Assembly (NCBI GenBank): GCA_028023455.1
Contig: JAQFVV010006203.1
Span: 11,942,348 to 12,006,347, forward strand
Reading direction: 5' to 3'
DNA length: 64,000 nucleotides
DNA from: Epiperipatus broadwayi
Taxonomy: Eukaryota > Onychophora > Udeonychophora > Euonychophora > Peripatidae
Part shown: piece after piece, positions 22,485 through 34,748 of the stretch
How the letters are laid out: each line of letters begins with the position of its first letter
Position numbering within the stretch: position 1 is the stretch's first letter
Notes under the pieces: model-generated
What the model saw: the letters and a program-made list of their open reading frames with translations, nothing else
Database searches by the model: none
Told to the model about the DNA's origin: nothing
Program-made: the position numbers and the translations under genes

Positions 22485-23050
22485 AAGTTAGAGTATATTA
22501 TAATGATAATCTACAAATATCTGCGCTTAAATGCTATCCTAAGAAAAATTATTAACCAATACGTACTTATTGAAGCTTAGTGTTTTCAAGAACAAAGTGT
22601 ATCCTCATATTCATATCATTGATATGGCTAACATCTATTTATAGGGCATCAATTTATTTAAGTATACATAAATAATATTGTCCATTTCTTTGACAAAGGA
22701 AAGCAGGATTCCATTCTTCTTATTGTGTTGTTGTTATTAGGTATATGCCACACTTCTTTGATTTCTTCTCTTGAAGTCATTTTACATGATGCATGTGATT
22801 TTGGTGGCTATGAGTTAGAATATATGACCAATTGCATTTTGGTTCCCAAGGAAGATAGGCTTATGTTCAGGATTATTTATGGCTCATTTTGTAAAAGTAT
22901 TTGTGTTTAGAAATCCTTGTAGAGACGCTTGAGCATGAATCACCATAATAGGTAGTTCTGCATTCTGTTTTGGGGCATGCAATTTTATATATAATGTGCA
23001 GGGTTTGATCATTCTTGAGTCTTTCCTATGGGAGAGTACAATAGCTTACT
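22485..23050 (-). pseudogene. Penelope-like fragment (GIY-YIG part), minus arm of an inverted pair
   Basis: The minus strand matches the + strand at about 23640-24150 over several hundred bases with substitutions. Shared phrases include CTATTATGGTGATTCA, AATAATCCTGAACATAAG and GAATATGAGGA. The frames correspond to the GIY-YIG endonuclease end of a Penelope-like protein but are broken. Sequence upstream on this strand (23050-23243) is open but not clearly recognised. Confidence 0.6.
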
Positions 23051-23219
23051 CGATGTGTTTGACATCTACATATTGTGTGTATATTAAATTGGGAATATTT
23101 TCAATGTATTTAGGGAGGATCTGATTTTCAATGGCATGTTTATATGCTTCCCAGAGTTTCCTGATCAACAAAATTAAAACAGACCTTGAGACTAAATCTG
23201 CATTATCATGGCCTATTGA

Positions 23220-24120
23220 GTGGGAAGACCAGCAGATATCCAATTCCAGAGAGATAATCTCCAGTTAAATTACAAAAGGCATATCAAACTTATACAAACA
23301 AAAAGTTACAAGCACCCCAAATACATTTCTTCCTTCACAAATATGCCAGTTTATCATCATTTCTTTACAGAAAACCACCACTTATGCAAGCATAAAGCTG
23401 ATCAAAAATCAAACATCGAGCAATATTTAAACAAACTAAATAGGATAGGCTTCAAATATAGAGATCTCAGAGAGAGAGTCAACCAATTTTACAATAAAAT
23501 GAACCCACCCCAAAATGGCATACCTTGGATTCTACTCCCACACATATCAGGTTTAGTCAAAAATCTAAATAAAGTTTGCTCACAAACACATTGAGTAAAT
23601 TATCACACTTCTTCCACAACAAATAGGCTGATAAATTATTCTAAGAACAGACTCTATAACAATCAAATCCTACACACTGTATATAAAACTGCATGTCCCC
23701 AAGCAGGATGCAGGGCTACCTATTATGGTGAATCACATGAATGCCTCTCTACAAGAATTTTTCAACACATATACCTCTACAAATGAGCTATAAATAATCC
23801 CGAACATAAGTCTATCTTCTTCGAGCACCAAAATGCAATGGGACATACATCTGATCCCATACCTCCAACATTGCTTGCATTAAATGAAACTACTACAAGC
23901 GGAAAATCAAAGAAGCATGGCATATAGCTAACAAGCCTGATGTAATAAATAGGAAAAAATCCTGCTACCCTTTGTTGAATAAATGGACAACTTAATTTTA
24001 ATAAACTGATTGCCTATATATAGATATACACTAATTTACAAATATATCAATGCTGTGAATATGAGGACCCACTTTGGCTTCAAAAGTGCTAAGCATCAAT
24101 TAGTACATAGCTTTTCTTAG
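23220..24120 (+). pseudogene. Penelope-like fragment (RT thumb and GIY-YIG), plus arm
   Basis: The + frame at 23220-23594 (about 124 codons) resembles the post-YVDD region of Penelope-like reverse transcriptases: a HPKYISS-like block and an LNKLNRIGFKYRDLRERV stretch, like the LxxRGYP region. After a stop the frame resumes near 23650 with YKTACPQAGCRATYYGES and LSTRIFQH, a GIY-YIG nuclease core preceded by two cysteines. Stops at 23593 and about 23787 break it. It is a different, older family from the composite at 31.5-36.8 kb. Confidence 0.6.
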
Positions 24121-24409
24121 GATAGCGTTTTAGTGCAGATACTTATAAATTACAGATGTTTAAGAAAAATTCTTTATATTTTAAAATTAATGATAATCTA
24201 CAATATAATCATTTTGAGTTTTGGAATCTATCTACTTTGGATGTAGCATTTAAAATGATTGGAGTTATCTAGCATTGTATGTACAATCAGATAAATGAGT
24301 TATTATCAGACATATGATGATCATACTGAAGACAGTATGTTTAATTTTTTCAATATAAAACTAACAGTTTTCTTTTCATCATTTGTGCCCATTATTGATT
24401 TAATTCCAA

Positions 24410-26700
24410 ATAAAGATCTCTCCAAGTTTAATCAAGTTTTTCCCATTTGTATTCTCTCTTCTCCACATCATAACAACAAACTTTCTTATTTTATTCAACC
24501 ATCTCACATATAATGCTAAACAACTTACAATCTCGTGGCATCCAATTTATGATTTCAACTATTTACCTATTCTTTTTTCCAGCAATATATCCATGGTTCC
24601 ATTTCAGATCCTTAATTCTTTCCAAAACCGCAATTTTATAGGTTTGTTCTCTCACTTTTTGATTTTTTTGTTATTCGTAATATCTTTTTTTATATTTTAA
24701 TAATTGTGAATAGTTCCTGTATTATAATCATCTGATAATTATTATAATATTTTCTAAAACTTCAAAGCATTATTTGCAAGAATAACTACAACACTTGCAA
24801 ATAATGAATGAAACAATCTTCATGTTATTTTGTATTCCCCGAGTTTCCAATTTTAAACAAAATATTTTGTGTAAAACTGCTGTATAATGATTTTCATGTA
24901 TTGAGTTATAAAACATTATCAAACTTAATATTCTTATTACAATCATATAATCTAAGCATTACTGTTACATTTTGATAAAAGCACTCCATAATATGACAAT
25001 ATTTTAAATCTATGTCTTGATGTTCAAAGCTTTAATCATTGTGTAAATCTTTATTGAATCAAATTCCTTTTCCTAAACTATAATTTCAAAGCATAATGGG
25101 ATCTCATTTTCATTAGTTTGTCATAATTTCTTTTAATACTTAGTTGTAATCCACTATTCTAATAACACTATTAATTCCAATTTGTTCTTTTGGTTGATTT
25201 GAGTCTAAAGTTTAATGTAGAAGGCTTATAATTATTTTGGTAAAGTTTTTATGAAGAAATGATACAGGGATTGATAAATCTATATTATCCAATATTGCCT
25301 TTATTATATTTTTAATCAATATCTCTATTGCATTCCTTCAATCATTTAACACATCAGTATCTTTAAAAATTTGGTATATAGTTTTGTCAATAATTTTTCT
25401 TTCTTCACCTGTTTCTTTTATGATATCAATAATAATTCATCTTTTCCAAAAATCATCCTTACTTCATATATTTAATTGCTTGTCTCACTTCTTCATTTAA
25501 AACACCTGGCAATTCAGAAAGTATAGTAGTTATAATTGTTACTTTCTTTTCTTGGTCTTTATTATGATATAATTTTTCATAGAATTCTTCTACATATTTC
25601 ATAATGTCCTTCTTCAACAACAGTTCCTTCTTTTTAGTGCCTAAATAATCTTTCTTCCATTATATTTATGACTTTTTTTATTTTCAAGTTTTGTTTCCAA
25701 TTCAATTATATTTGTTTATATATTATTAATTCCTTAATTTACCATTTGATACAACTCCAAATATTACATTTTTCTTAATGAATTGTTTTAATATTCGCAT
25801 TCCCTCTATATATTATCTTGTGTCAAATGAAACTTTATTAACGAATTTAACTATTTTGTACCACATACTTTTCTTGTACTTATTAATAATATATCAGTTA
25901 TCTTCTTATGGATTTTATTCAAGTCTAAACCATCTTCAAAGTCTGTCAGTATTTTAAAAATATTAAGAAATTAAATCCACTGAAGTGATTCTGAAAGCTA
26001 GAAAGAGTTTTTTATAGTTATTGTCCTTTTTTACCGAATTAACTTTTCAAGTTTTGCATAAACATATGTTTTATCTTTCATTAATTAAAAATAACTTCCT
26101 AGGTTGAGTCTACTAAGAATATTATAATCTTGAAATATATATTTTTAATCAGTCAAAACAGAATCCAATTCTGTTAACGTTCATTTGGATGATTCTATGG
26201 TCATTTCCATTTAGCGTTTTTCAAAGAAAAATCCCTAGTATAGAAATATTACTTTTTCTTTAAATTTCTACAAATCTTTGGCTTTTTTTCATTTCAGTCA
26301 CCATAACTAAATTTATCCCAACATTTTCATATTTCAATTGTTTCCAATTCTAGTAATACAATTCCCCACAACAATATAAGAATATTGTTTTGTACCGGCA
26401 GATATTTTGTAAACGTTTTGGCCATAAACCTAAATTCTTTGCCTCTGGTATTTTTCATTAAAGTGAACAACTAATTTGGCGTTTTATGTGATATGACACC
26501 AATTTTCACACTCTTTCATTTTAATTGTAATGAATCCATTACAGTCTTATATTATTTGTGCATTTATATTAAAGATCATATCTACTTTTCAACGATTGTC
26601 TCTTCATCTTTTTTTTTAATTTCACAAAATAGAACAATGTCTCATTTAATATAAAACACTTTGTCTTACAATTCATGAGGTTTTTTTTTATTTATAAGCA
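24410..26700 (-). pseudogene. Decayed RTE-like LINE (endonuclease and RT)
   Basis: On the minus strand, fragments in three frames follow the order of an RTE-type protein. An FFKNAKWKWPWNHPNE-like endonuclease end lies near 26100-26250. A PGVLNEEVRQAIKYMK-like start of the RT lies near 25480-25520. An NQPKEQIG and KEFDSIKIYTMIKALNI stretch lies near 25020-25190. YTAVLHKIFCLKLETRGI follows near 24830-24900. The C-terminal NWMPRDCK and VRWLNKIRKF wording is near 24440-24545. Stops and frameshifts are frequent. It lies in intron 3 of P450 gene A, antisense to the gene. Confidence 0.65.
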
Positions 26701-28361
26701 GATATAGACAGCTAAATAAAAGGTCATATATCAAGTGGCAGCGTGAGTTCACAATCCCTGAAGATCCTTAGCATAATCCTCTCTCAGCCTCTTTAAGGCC
26801 CTGAACTTAGTTTTATATCTTATTATTATAAATTTCTGAAAAAGAGCATTTGCACATATTTATTTTTCTTCAAGAAAACTTAAATGACATTTAACAACTT
26901 ACAACTAAGGCCTTGCACAGTTTGGCCAATTTGGTGCAAAGTTGAGCATCCAACTTGGTATCAGAGGTCCCAGGATTGACACTGACACTCAAACTTCTTA
27001 GGAACTCTTGGGAAATAAAGCCATTACCCTTGTAGATAACTGAGAAAAAAGGTCATTATGTGTTTTAGTCTTATACTGGTAAAAAGAAATAGATTCGCCA
27101 CAATGGCTAATGTACATTGGTAAGGAGCCCATCTATATTTGTTTGCTATGTGAATAATCCCTTCACAATAACAACTGAAGTGATGAAAAATTCATGGAGC
27201 TATCAAAAACCTGTGTTTTAATGGACACATTCCTCCTGCAACTGGTAGTTTACTATTAGTGATTTAATCCATCTATCTACCCCTATATATCTATCTTTCC
27301 ATCTATCTATATCTATCCATCTATCTGTGAATATAACAATCAATGTCAAAAATTAAACTAGTGAAAATAATAAAACAAATACTCTGATTCAAAATTAAAG
27401 TACTACCCAGTATCAATTTAAAAAATTCACTGCCAATGGAAATTAAAAGTAGATTTCTTGATTTTATTCAATTATTTAATTTAGAATTGGAATATAAATC
27501 TTCCACCATCCATTGATTACTACGGCTTGCACTGAGTGGCACTATTGCATAAAGAGAACTCTTACAGTTGTTAAGTGTTTGTTATATGTAAATCTATTGG
27601 CTGGTACATTTAAACTTTTTAAAAGTATTACCATTAGTTTAGCTTTATGCTTTAAATTTATATATTGAGAGTAACATCTCAGTGCTGATAATAAAATAAA
27701 TTCTAAAATAACTGGGACTAGATACAGATTAAGAAGATTAAATGCAGGATATAACAAACATGTGGACGTTGTATTACAGCAGAAGCAGGTTAATATTATA
27801 TATATATATATTTACTGAAATGAATATTATATAAATAGTATTTAGTTGTTGATCATTATTTATGTGTGTAGTGACAGATATACAGTTATGGATAATTTTA
27901 ATGATTCATATATTTTATTGAAAAAATTCTAAAACTGAAACCAGGAAAGTGTTAGCTTCTTTTGAAATTATTCACATCTGACTAAAAATATCAACATACC
28001 CTTAATTTTATAATAAAATAAAATAAAATCAAAAGCGAAATATGTGCTCACCAAAATTACTGACCCATTTATATAACATTTTTATTTTGGATTATTATAG
28101 TATACAGTTCATTATTTAATGGACATTTGATAAATGTATAAATTAAATGATGACAAGTACTATTGAAAATAATAAAGTTTGTTGTTAATTAATTGTATGA
28201 GAAAACAAAAATATTACCAAAAACCTAATAAATAAATGCTAATTACTGAACGTAATAAAATAAAATTGTATTTTGTAAAATTATTTTCAATAATGATCTT
28301 CTATCAGAAACTTAAGCAAAAACATAAAACAAGTAAATTAAAAAAAAAATAAAATCAGATG
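26701..28361. other. Intronic DNA with a TCTA-type microsatellite
   Basis: An imperfect (CTAT)n tract lies at about 27268-27330. No gene was supported. The open frame at 27542-27757 on the minus strand has no recognisable domain. Confidence 0.5.
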
Positions 28362-28510
28362 TCACATGACCTAATTTAATACACTTGCATTACAACTGTT
28401 ATATATAGAGCTCGCAAATAAGCTCTTAATAAGCTTTGCAGAAACCGGTCTGGGATTGGGGATATTCTGCAAAGCTTGTTAAGAGCTTATTTGCTAGCTT
28501 TATATATAAC
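28362..28510. mobile_element. Hairpin element with 46-bp arms (GTCACATGACC family)
   Basis: The arms at 28398-28443 and 28465-28510 are inverted copies. GTTATATATAGAGCTCGCAA and AAGCTTTGCAGAA on the left pair with TTCTGCAAAGCTTGTTAAGA and TTATATATAAC on the right. The 21-bp centre is ACCGGTCTGGGATTGGGGATA. A GTCACATGACCTAATTTAAT phrase precedes it at 28362. Related pieces occur at 18655-18745, 50740-50850 and 51085-51165, so this is a dispersed family. No coding capacity. Confidence 0.7.
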
Positions 28511-30560
28511 AAGTGAATTATATAATTAATAGGATTAAAAAGATTTTCAAAAATCTCCCGATTAGAAGGGCAGGCTTCTGTGTGCTTGAACTTTGAAAAA
28601 CTCCATTTTTGTCCATTTTAATTACCAAAATTTTCTGTTAATAGTTAAAGATGAAGATTTTGTAACAGAGATTGACTCCACTCTAGAGAAGTGACTGAAA
28701 ATTATATTTGACAATTTCTAAAACTGGGCATTAAACAGGATAACAAATAGTACTTATGCCTGAGCACCATATGAAAAATAACCTAGCAGTGGGGAAATGT
28801 ATCTGAAATGTTTTAGTAACTTAAGCATAATAAATATTTACACCACAATCAATTCTGATTTGATTGATTGAAGTCTTTTAGAAATGTGCAATTTGTCATT
28901 CTCTTGTCATTTAATTACTCAGAGATAAAAGCATTCCACACTATAAAACTTACTTAACAAAAGCTCTAAAATGATAGCCTGTTTCCAATATGATTGCTTA
29001 ATATGAAAATCCTGGACATGACTGAATTATCTGCTGAACATAAAACAAAAACCTGTCATAATAGTTAATTTAATTGTTTTGTGATATGAGATGAAAAATG
29101 GATTGCAGGCGTTTCTTTTCAAGGCCATAACATGTTTTGAAATATTTTAATATCACTTCCCATTCTTGTGTCCTTTTCTCTTACTTTCTTACAATATACA
29201 ATCATCAAATCATTTGATTACACTTTATGACATTTTCTTTTGCTTTTATTTCTCTATAAATTACACCTAACAATCCAAGCTTATGTAAGATTTCACACCT
29301 ATGTTTTATATATTTTTTATTTTTATGTAACAGTAAAGTATTTTTTATCCATAATTATAATTCACAACTCTATATACTTTTACAATTCACCTATCTTTTA
29401 TATTTAATTTATTTATCCTTTTTCCACAATATGTATAATGATCACCTATAATATAATCATAATATGCGATCACATTTCTTATATAAATTTCTATCTATTA
29501 TCATTAATTCTGTAAAATCATTTTATATACATATTTGCTGATTGTCCACGATTAAATTAAAAATTGTTTTTACTGGTCTAGTTTTATTTGTGTGGTCTGA
29601 TATGATGATTATCTGCATCTTCTAGAGTAAAACTGGTCTTCCTTAGACAAAGCCAAAAATTGTGTTTTCTTAATTTTTCTAAATTTCTCTGCAGATTTAA
29701 ATATTCACAGAATTCTATTTCAGATAATTTTCTTTCTCTGCACATTTCTCTAATAATAACTCCGTATTTTTTACATTATTTATAAACCAAAACAATATTA
29801 CTTGTAAAAAAAGTAATTCCCCATCAATTTATATATTCATTGATTTCCGTTATAAAAATCTCCCCACTCCATTTTCAATAATTTTGTATCATCCTTCAAA
29901 CTGTTTTAGAAACGAGATAAAAAATAAAGATGACTATAGACATGTTTGTTTCAACTCAAATTATATTTAAGTACCAAAATTCTATATCATCTTTAGTATT
30001 TATAAATATTCTCCTTATAAGTAAGGACTCTAAATCTCTCTTAATAACAACAAACCTTCTTCCATAATTTCAAGATCTTTTCACAATCTCTATTTCTATA
30101 TATTTTAAAATAAGCGTATCCTGAATCTAATAATCCTATAAGTAAATGTTTATTTTTTCTAAAGTTTTGACCAGGGAAATAAATGAGGGGAAAATAAATA
30201 TGTAAATTATTTCCTATCTGCCTCCCTGAATAAAATTCGTTCTGCCTTTTTCTCACAATTTTATGCCCTTTGATGAAATTTCTAATATATACATTATATA
30301 TATTCTTTTTTATTATATAATATAATATTAAATCATCTATGCTCTTTATTACTTTTTTACAATGCTTTAATTAATATTTACTAAGGCAATAAACCTAAAG
30401 CATGTGCGGTTGAAATTGTGAAGGTAGGGACCTCTACAGGTCTTAACCATAAGCTTACGCATTGGAAAAAAAGAGGGGAACAGTTTCGATTTCCCAAGCA
30501 ATATTCTTCAGAGTCGAACTTCTCTAATAATATTTATATTAATCAAGATTTTATTGTAAA
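28511..30560. other. Intronic DNA, possible degraded LINE on the minus strand
   Basis: Between about 29300 and 31250 the minus strand shows scattered open stretches rich in charged residues, such as NVQRKKI and LALSKEDQFYSRR. They may come from an old retroelement. No domain motif could be fixed, so no gene is called. Confidence 0.3.
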
Positions 30561-30660
30561 CTTTTTTTTTTTTAAATAGCATCGGCTGGGATGCAAACCC
30601 GCAACCAGGGCAACTGCCTGCAAGTGCAAGGCATCGTGCTGACCTCTCGACCACCAATGC
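30561..30660 (-). mobile_element. tRNA-derived SINE, copy 2
   Basis: Read on the minus strand it starts GCATTGGTGGTCGAGAGGTC (an A-box-like segment) and has a GCAGGCAGTTGCC middle. A B-box-like GGGTTTGCATCCC follows, then CCGATGC, which pairs with GCATTGG at the start. The A-rich tail is the T run at 30561-30572. It is the copy closest to a foldable tRNA with a long variable arm, but the T loop deviates from GTTCRA. Same family as 10308-10416 and 53388-53493. Confidence 0.75.
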
Positions 30661-31537
30661 AAAACTCTTTTTTTTTTAATATTTCACTGGTCTTAGTTTT
30701 TTTCTCTACATTTACAATATTACAGCCATTCCAAAAATTGTGCGATCTCCATTTTCTACAGTATTAATTTCTTTAATTTCTTAAGTTCACCCAATTTTCA
30801 TTTCAATGCTATTTGAGCTACTTTTTTTCTTAAAAACTTTCTTATTTAAACTTAATTTCCTCTCACTGATTTTTTTATATTCTTTTATAATACTTCTTTT
30901 AAAAAAAATTGAAAATATTTTTTCTCAATATATTCTCATTAGTCGTATTAGTTTTAAATAGATATTTTTTTTATAACTTTCTATTATTTCATTTTTTGTT
31001 AATTTAAATTCACAAGATTTTAACATTTTTTTCAAGATATTAAACATTCTGGATGTGCATTCATTTCTTACTTGCAATCTATTTCTCCTAAAATTGTTAT
31101 AAAATTAGTTCTCTATCTAACTATTTATATTCTCACTAATTTATCAATTTAAAATAATAACGTGAAGAGCCCTTTTTTAAATCTCTATTTTTAAAATTAT
31201 TACATTTTCCATTATAGTTTTTCTTCAATTATCAGTGCATAATATCAATCGTGTATTTTAATTTTAGTCTTGACTTCATAAACTTTCCATAATGTATTTC
31301 GCTTACATTTCCAAATTTAACCTATTTTCACGTAGATTCATTGTAAGTATTCTCTATTTTATATTAAAATGTATTAATTTTATTAATGTGAAGTTTCATG
31401 TTATCTATAATTAATAATTCATATTCTTATCAATATCATCAACACTTCTATGAAGCACTTCTGAATAGTCTCAATTCACTTTCACACATCATATCTATTT
31501 TTTATAGCTAAATATACCATTATTCTCATCAATTTCT
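30661..31537. other. Intronic DNA, no recognised feature
   Basis: AT-rich. The minus strand carries charged open stretches that may continue the possible LINE remnant interrupted by the SINE. Not supported further. Confidence 0.35.
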
Positions 31538-31717
31538 CTTTTCTCAGTATTTGTCAGAGGGTTTGTAATGGTATATTATAAGATGTGATATGTTGGACTA
31601 TTTCCATCATTTATGAGTAAATGTTGAATGTATAGAAAATTGTAAACTTTATTTAAACTTTTCAAATATAAACAACTTTGTTAGTAATAACACACAAATA
31701 GACAATACAGGTTAGTA

Positions 31718-31765
31718 ATTACACAATGTTTCGAGTAGTATTATTCTCCACTCTTCTTTAAGTGT
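31718..31765 (-). ncRNA. Hammerhead-like motif in pLTR of copy 1
   Basis: On the minus strand the stem II GAGTGG/CTACTC (one G-T pair, 9-nt loop) is followed by intact CGAAACA. The CUGA box is altered here (CTTAAAGA instead of CTGAAGA, as in the other two copies). A GUC triplet preceded by UGU, which could pair with the ACA after GAA, lies ~30 nt downstream. Cleavage by this copy is unlikely because the CUGA box is lost. Confidence 0.45.
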
Positions 31766-31799
31766 TGCTGGCCTATATGCACAGTGACAATATTCACTT

Positions 31800-31880
31800 A
31801 GAAGTTGAACTCGCACCTTTAGATTCTTGAATATTGAATTTAAGGCAAACGCTCTACCAACTGAGCTATTCTGTCAAAGG
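31800..31880 (-). other. tRNA-like A-box/B-box segment in pLTR (copy 1)
   Basis: The minus strand has TAGCTCAGTTGGTAGAGCG, a textbook tRNA D-arm and RNA polymerase III A box. About 57 nt later it has GAGTTCAACTTC, a near-consensus B box. The 3' half does not fold into a T arm or acceptor stem, so this is not a tRNA gene. It may act as, or derive from, an internal pol III promoter. Confidence 0.6.
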
Positions 31881-31975
31881 CAACATATAGTAGAAATTTG
31901 ATATATTTATATATGAGGGTTGGTTCAAATCCTCCTGAGTCCTTCAATTTTTTTTTAATCTAATTATTTTTATTT

Positions 31976-34407
31976 TTATTTTTTCATAAGAGCAAGATTA
32001 ATTAGAGGCTTCCATACATTGTGTATTGCCACACTGGGTTGACTTATAGGATTATTTACCATTGTCATATGAGCAGCTTCCTTGAATTTTCTTCTATGCA
32101 TTTTTTCCTCTTTATCCAATATCTTTGTATTTTCCCACTTAAGCATATGGTCATTAGTACATACATGATCTGCTATGGTAGACACATCTGTTTTTTCTCT
32201 TTTAACCATTAGTTTGTGCTCTTTCAATCGCTGTTCAACAGGGCGACAGGTCTCACCAATGTATTTCCTTCCACATTCACATGGTATTTCATAGATGCAG
32301 TTTTTGTTCTTCAGCATTTCCAGTTTAGGCTTAGTAGAAGTAAGCATTCCTCAAAGTGTGGTATGGCTTTGGAAAGCAGTTCTAATGTTATATTGACTGC
32401 AGATTTTCTTTAATTTGTCCGCCATTCCTGGTATGTATGGATACACTACCATACCAATAACTGTTTTCTCTTTTGGTGTCTCTTTGTGTTGTCTATTGAA
32501 GGTTTTTCTGATGACTGCTGATGGATAACCATTCTTCATAAGCATTTGTTCTATGTGAATCTTTTCTTTTTCCAAATCACTGGTTTCTGAACAAACCTCC
32601 TTTGCTCTGTTCCATAGTGATAGTACAATTCCTTGTTTAGTGCTTCTTGTATGATTGGATGTATATGCCAAGTATTTTCCAGTGTGTGTTGGTTTCCTAT
32701 ACACTGTTGTTTTTACTTTGCCCTGAGGGAGTCTTGTCACAAGAACATCCAAGAATGCCAATTTTTGTTCTTGTTCTGATTCCATTGTGAATTTAATTGT
32801 AGGAGATATGTTGTTAATGTGCATCCAGAATGACTGTAATTTTACCTCACCATGTGGCCATACCACAAATGTATCATCAACATATCGAAGCCACACTTTA
32901 GGTGGACATGGAGTAGTATTTATGGCTGTGGTTTCAAGTTCTTCCATGTAAATGTTGCTGAGCAAGGGTGACAGTGATGATCCCATGGCCATCCCTTGAT
33001 TTTGTTGGAAGAATTCTGAGTTATATTGAAAGTATGTTGTTGTTACACAGAATGTTAATAATTCCATTATACTATCAATAGGTAGAGCTGTTCTAGTTTG
33101 TAGACTATTATCATCATATAACCTTTTCCTTATAATAGACAATGCCTCATCACATGGTACATTTGTAAACAGGCTTTCCACATCAAAACTTACCAATATG
33201 TCAGTTCTTTCCATTTTCATGTTCCTGACTAATTCTACAAAGTGCTTAGAATCCCTGATGAAAGACTGTGTGTCCTATACACCAATGGACTAAGAACTTC
33301 GACAAGAAATCTTGACAAATTTTTGACATGGTGAATTTCTAGAACTAACAATAGGTCTTAATGGAACATTGTCTTTATGGATTTTAGGTAGTCCATACAG
33401 GTGAGGAATCTTGCTGAAATACAAAGTTAATTTTCTTTTCTCAGAATCACTGAAATACCTGTGATGCTTCCGGAGTAATGCTTGTAGTTTTACCTCTGTA
33501 TTTGGAATTGGATTTTTTGCTACTTTTTTGTATTGGCCTGCTGTGAGAAGACCTTGTATTTTGTTATCATAATCAGTTTTATCCATAACAACTGTAGTGT
33601 TACCTTTGTCAGCAGGAAGAATGATTATAGATGTATCTTGTTTGAGAGATTTAATAGCTTTCCTCTCATCACATGAAATGTTTGACTTCTGCTTGTGCAC
33701 TTGATGTCTTTCAAGTGTCCTTTTTACTCTCCAGCATAACTCTGCTGCTTCTTCTAGAGTCAAGTTTTGGGTCACCTCATCAGTGGCTGCCATTATATCC
33801 AATAGTGGGACAGTAGATGGTGTAATGGCGAAATTCAAACCTTTTTCAAGAACTGATAATTCACAATCAGTAAGTTGTTTAGAACTAAGATTTTTCACTG
33901 ATGATGAGGATAGACTAGTTGCAGTATTACTTTTGACTTGCCCATGTAGATTTACAAGCTTCTTTTCTGAAGTTCTTTTATCCTTCCATGTAACTTACAA
34001 TATGATCTGTTCACTGCTTGACAAATTCTTGAGAAATCTTCATCTGTAACTTTGTTTTGTAGAAACAATTCCACATTTCTAATAGATCGCAATGTTTGAT
34101 ACTTGGTAAACTGCTGAACCTTTATACTTTCTCTCAATAAGGCCTCATTTGCTCTCTGAATAATTTTTTCAGCTCTCTTGGAGGAAATAGGAGGTTTTAA
34201 CTGCAAACCCTTAGGAATGATCCCTTCTGATTTACATTTACATAAGAAAGTTAAATGATTTTCTACTTTAGCCAGTTTTAGACATAATTTTTCATAATGT
34301 CTAAATTTCAACATAGCATCAGGTCCATACCGAGTACTTAGTATTTGTCTGAAGGTTTGTAATGATGGTATATTATAAGATGTGATATGTTGGACTATTT
34401 CCATCAT
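31976..34407 (-). pseudogene. Penelope-like RT with GIY-YIG endonuclease, copy 1
   Basis: This is the most complete protein. From the minus-strand ATG at 34407, the N-terminal ~150 residues are basic and helical. Then come the conserved PADKG motif (in IIILPADKGNTTVVMD), PHLYGLPKIHK, RT motif A FDVESLFTNVP, motif B GMAMGSSLSPLLSNIYM, the YVDD catalytic motif (about 32873-32884) and VYRKPTHTGKYL. The C terminus is a GIY-YIG nuclease with CECGRKYIGET. Breaks: a frameshift near 33955, one near 33310, a 2-bp insertion near 33270 and an in-frame TGA at 32351-32353. In the family RT and nuclease act together in target-primed insertion. Confidence 0.9.
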
Positions 34408-34517
34408 TTATGAGTGAATGTTGAATGTATAGAAAATTTTAAACTTTATTTAAACTTTTCAAATACAAACAACTTGTTAGTAATAACACACAAATAGACA
34501 ATACAGGTTAGTAATTA

Positions 34518-34562
34518 CACAATGTTTTGAGTAGTATTATTCTCCACTCTTCTTCAGGTGTT
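34518..34562 (-). ncRNA. Hammerhead-like motif in pLTR of copy 2
   Basis: CCTGAAGAAGAG keeps the CUGANGA box on the minus strand. Stem II GAGTGG/CTACTC is intact, but the GAAA box is CAAAAC here (G12 to A). One base lies between CUGANGA and stem II, unlike the canonical form. Predicted inactive or weak. Confidence 0.45.
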
Positions 34563-34595
34563 GCTGGCCTATATGCACAGTGACAATATTCGCTT

Positions 34596-34680
34596 AGAAG
34601 TTGAACTTGCACCTTTAGATTCTTGAATATTGAATTTAAGGCAAATGCTCTACCAACTGAGCTATTCTGTCAAAGGCAAC
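34596..34680 (-). other. tRNA-like A-box/B-box segment in pLTR (copy 2)
   Basis: Same arrangement as in copy 1: TAGCTCAGTTGGTAGAGC and, further on, AAGTTCAACTTC. Conservation in all three terminal repeats shows that it belongs to the element. Confidence 0.6.
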
Positions 34681-34748
34681 ATATAGTAGAAATTTGATAT
34701 ATTTATATATGAGGGTTGGTTCAAATCCTCCTGAGTCCTTCAATTTTT

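Larger units (their letters stand above)
31551..31975 (-). repeat. Terminal repeat (pLTR) after copy 1
   Basis: Direct repeat of about 34341-34770 and inverted relative to 36453-36828. It includes the first ~70 bp of the coding region (ATGATGGAAATAGTCC and on), a 3' AATAAAGTTT-type signal, a hammerhead-like motif and a tRNA-like segment. Such terminal repeats, generated by tandem copy arrangement, are a hallmark of Penelope-like elements. Confidence 0.85.

Noticed and set aside
30561-30660. Genuine Ser/Leu-type tRNA gene
   Set aside because: The T loop departs from the consensus and two diverged relatives with shared tails show that it is a SINE.
31800-31880. Genuine tRNA gene in the Penelope-like terminal repeat
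   Set aside because: The D arm and B box look real, but the 3' half forms neither a T stem nor an acceptor stem, and the segment repeats in all three terminal repeats.
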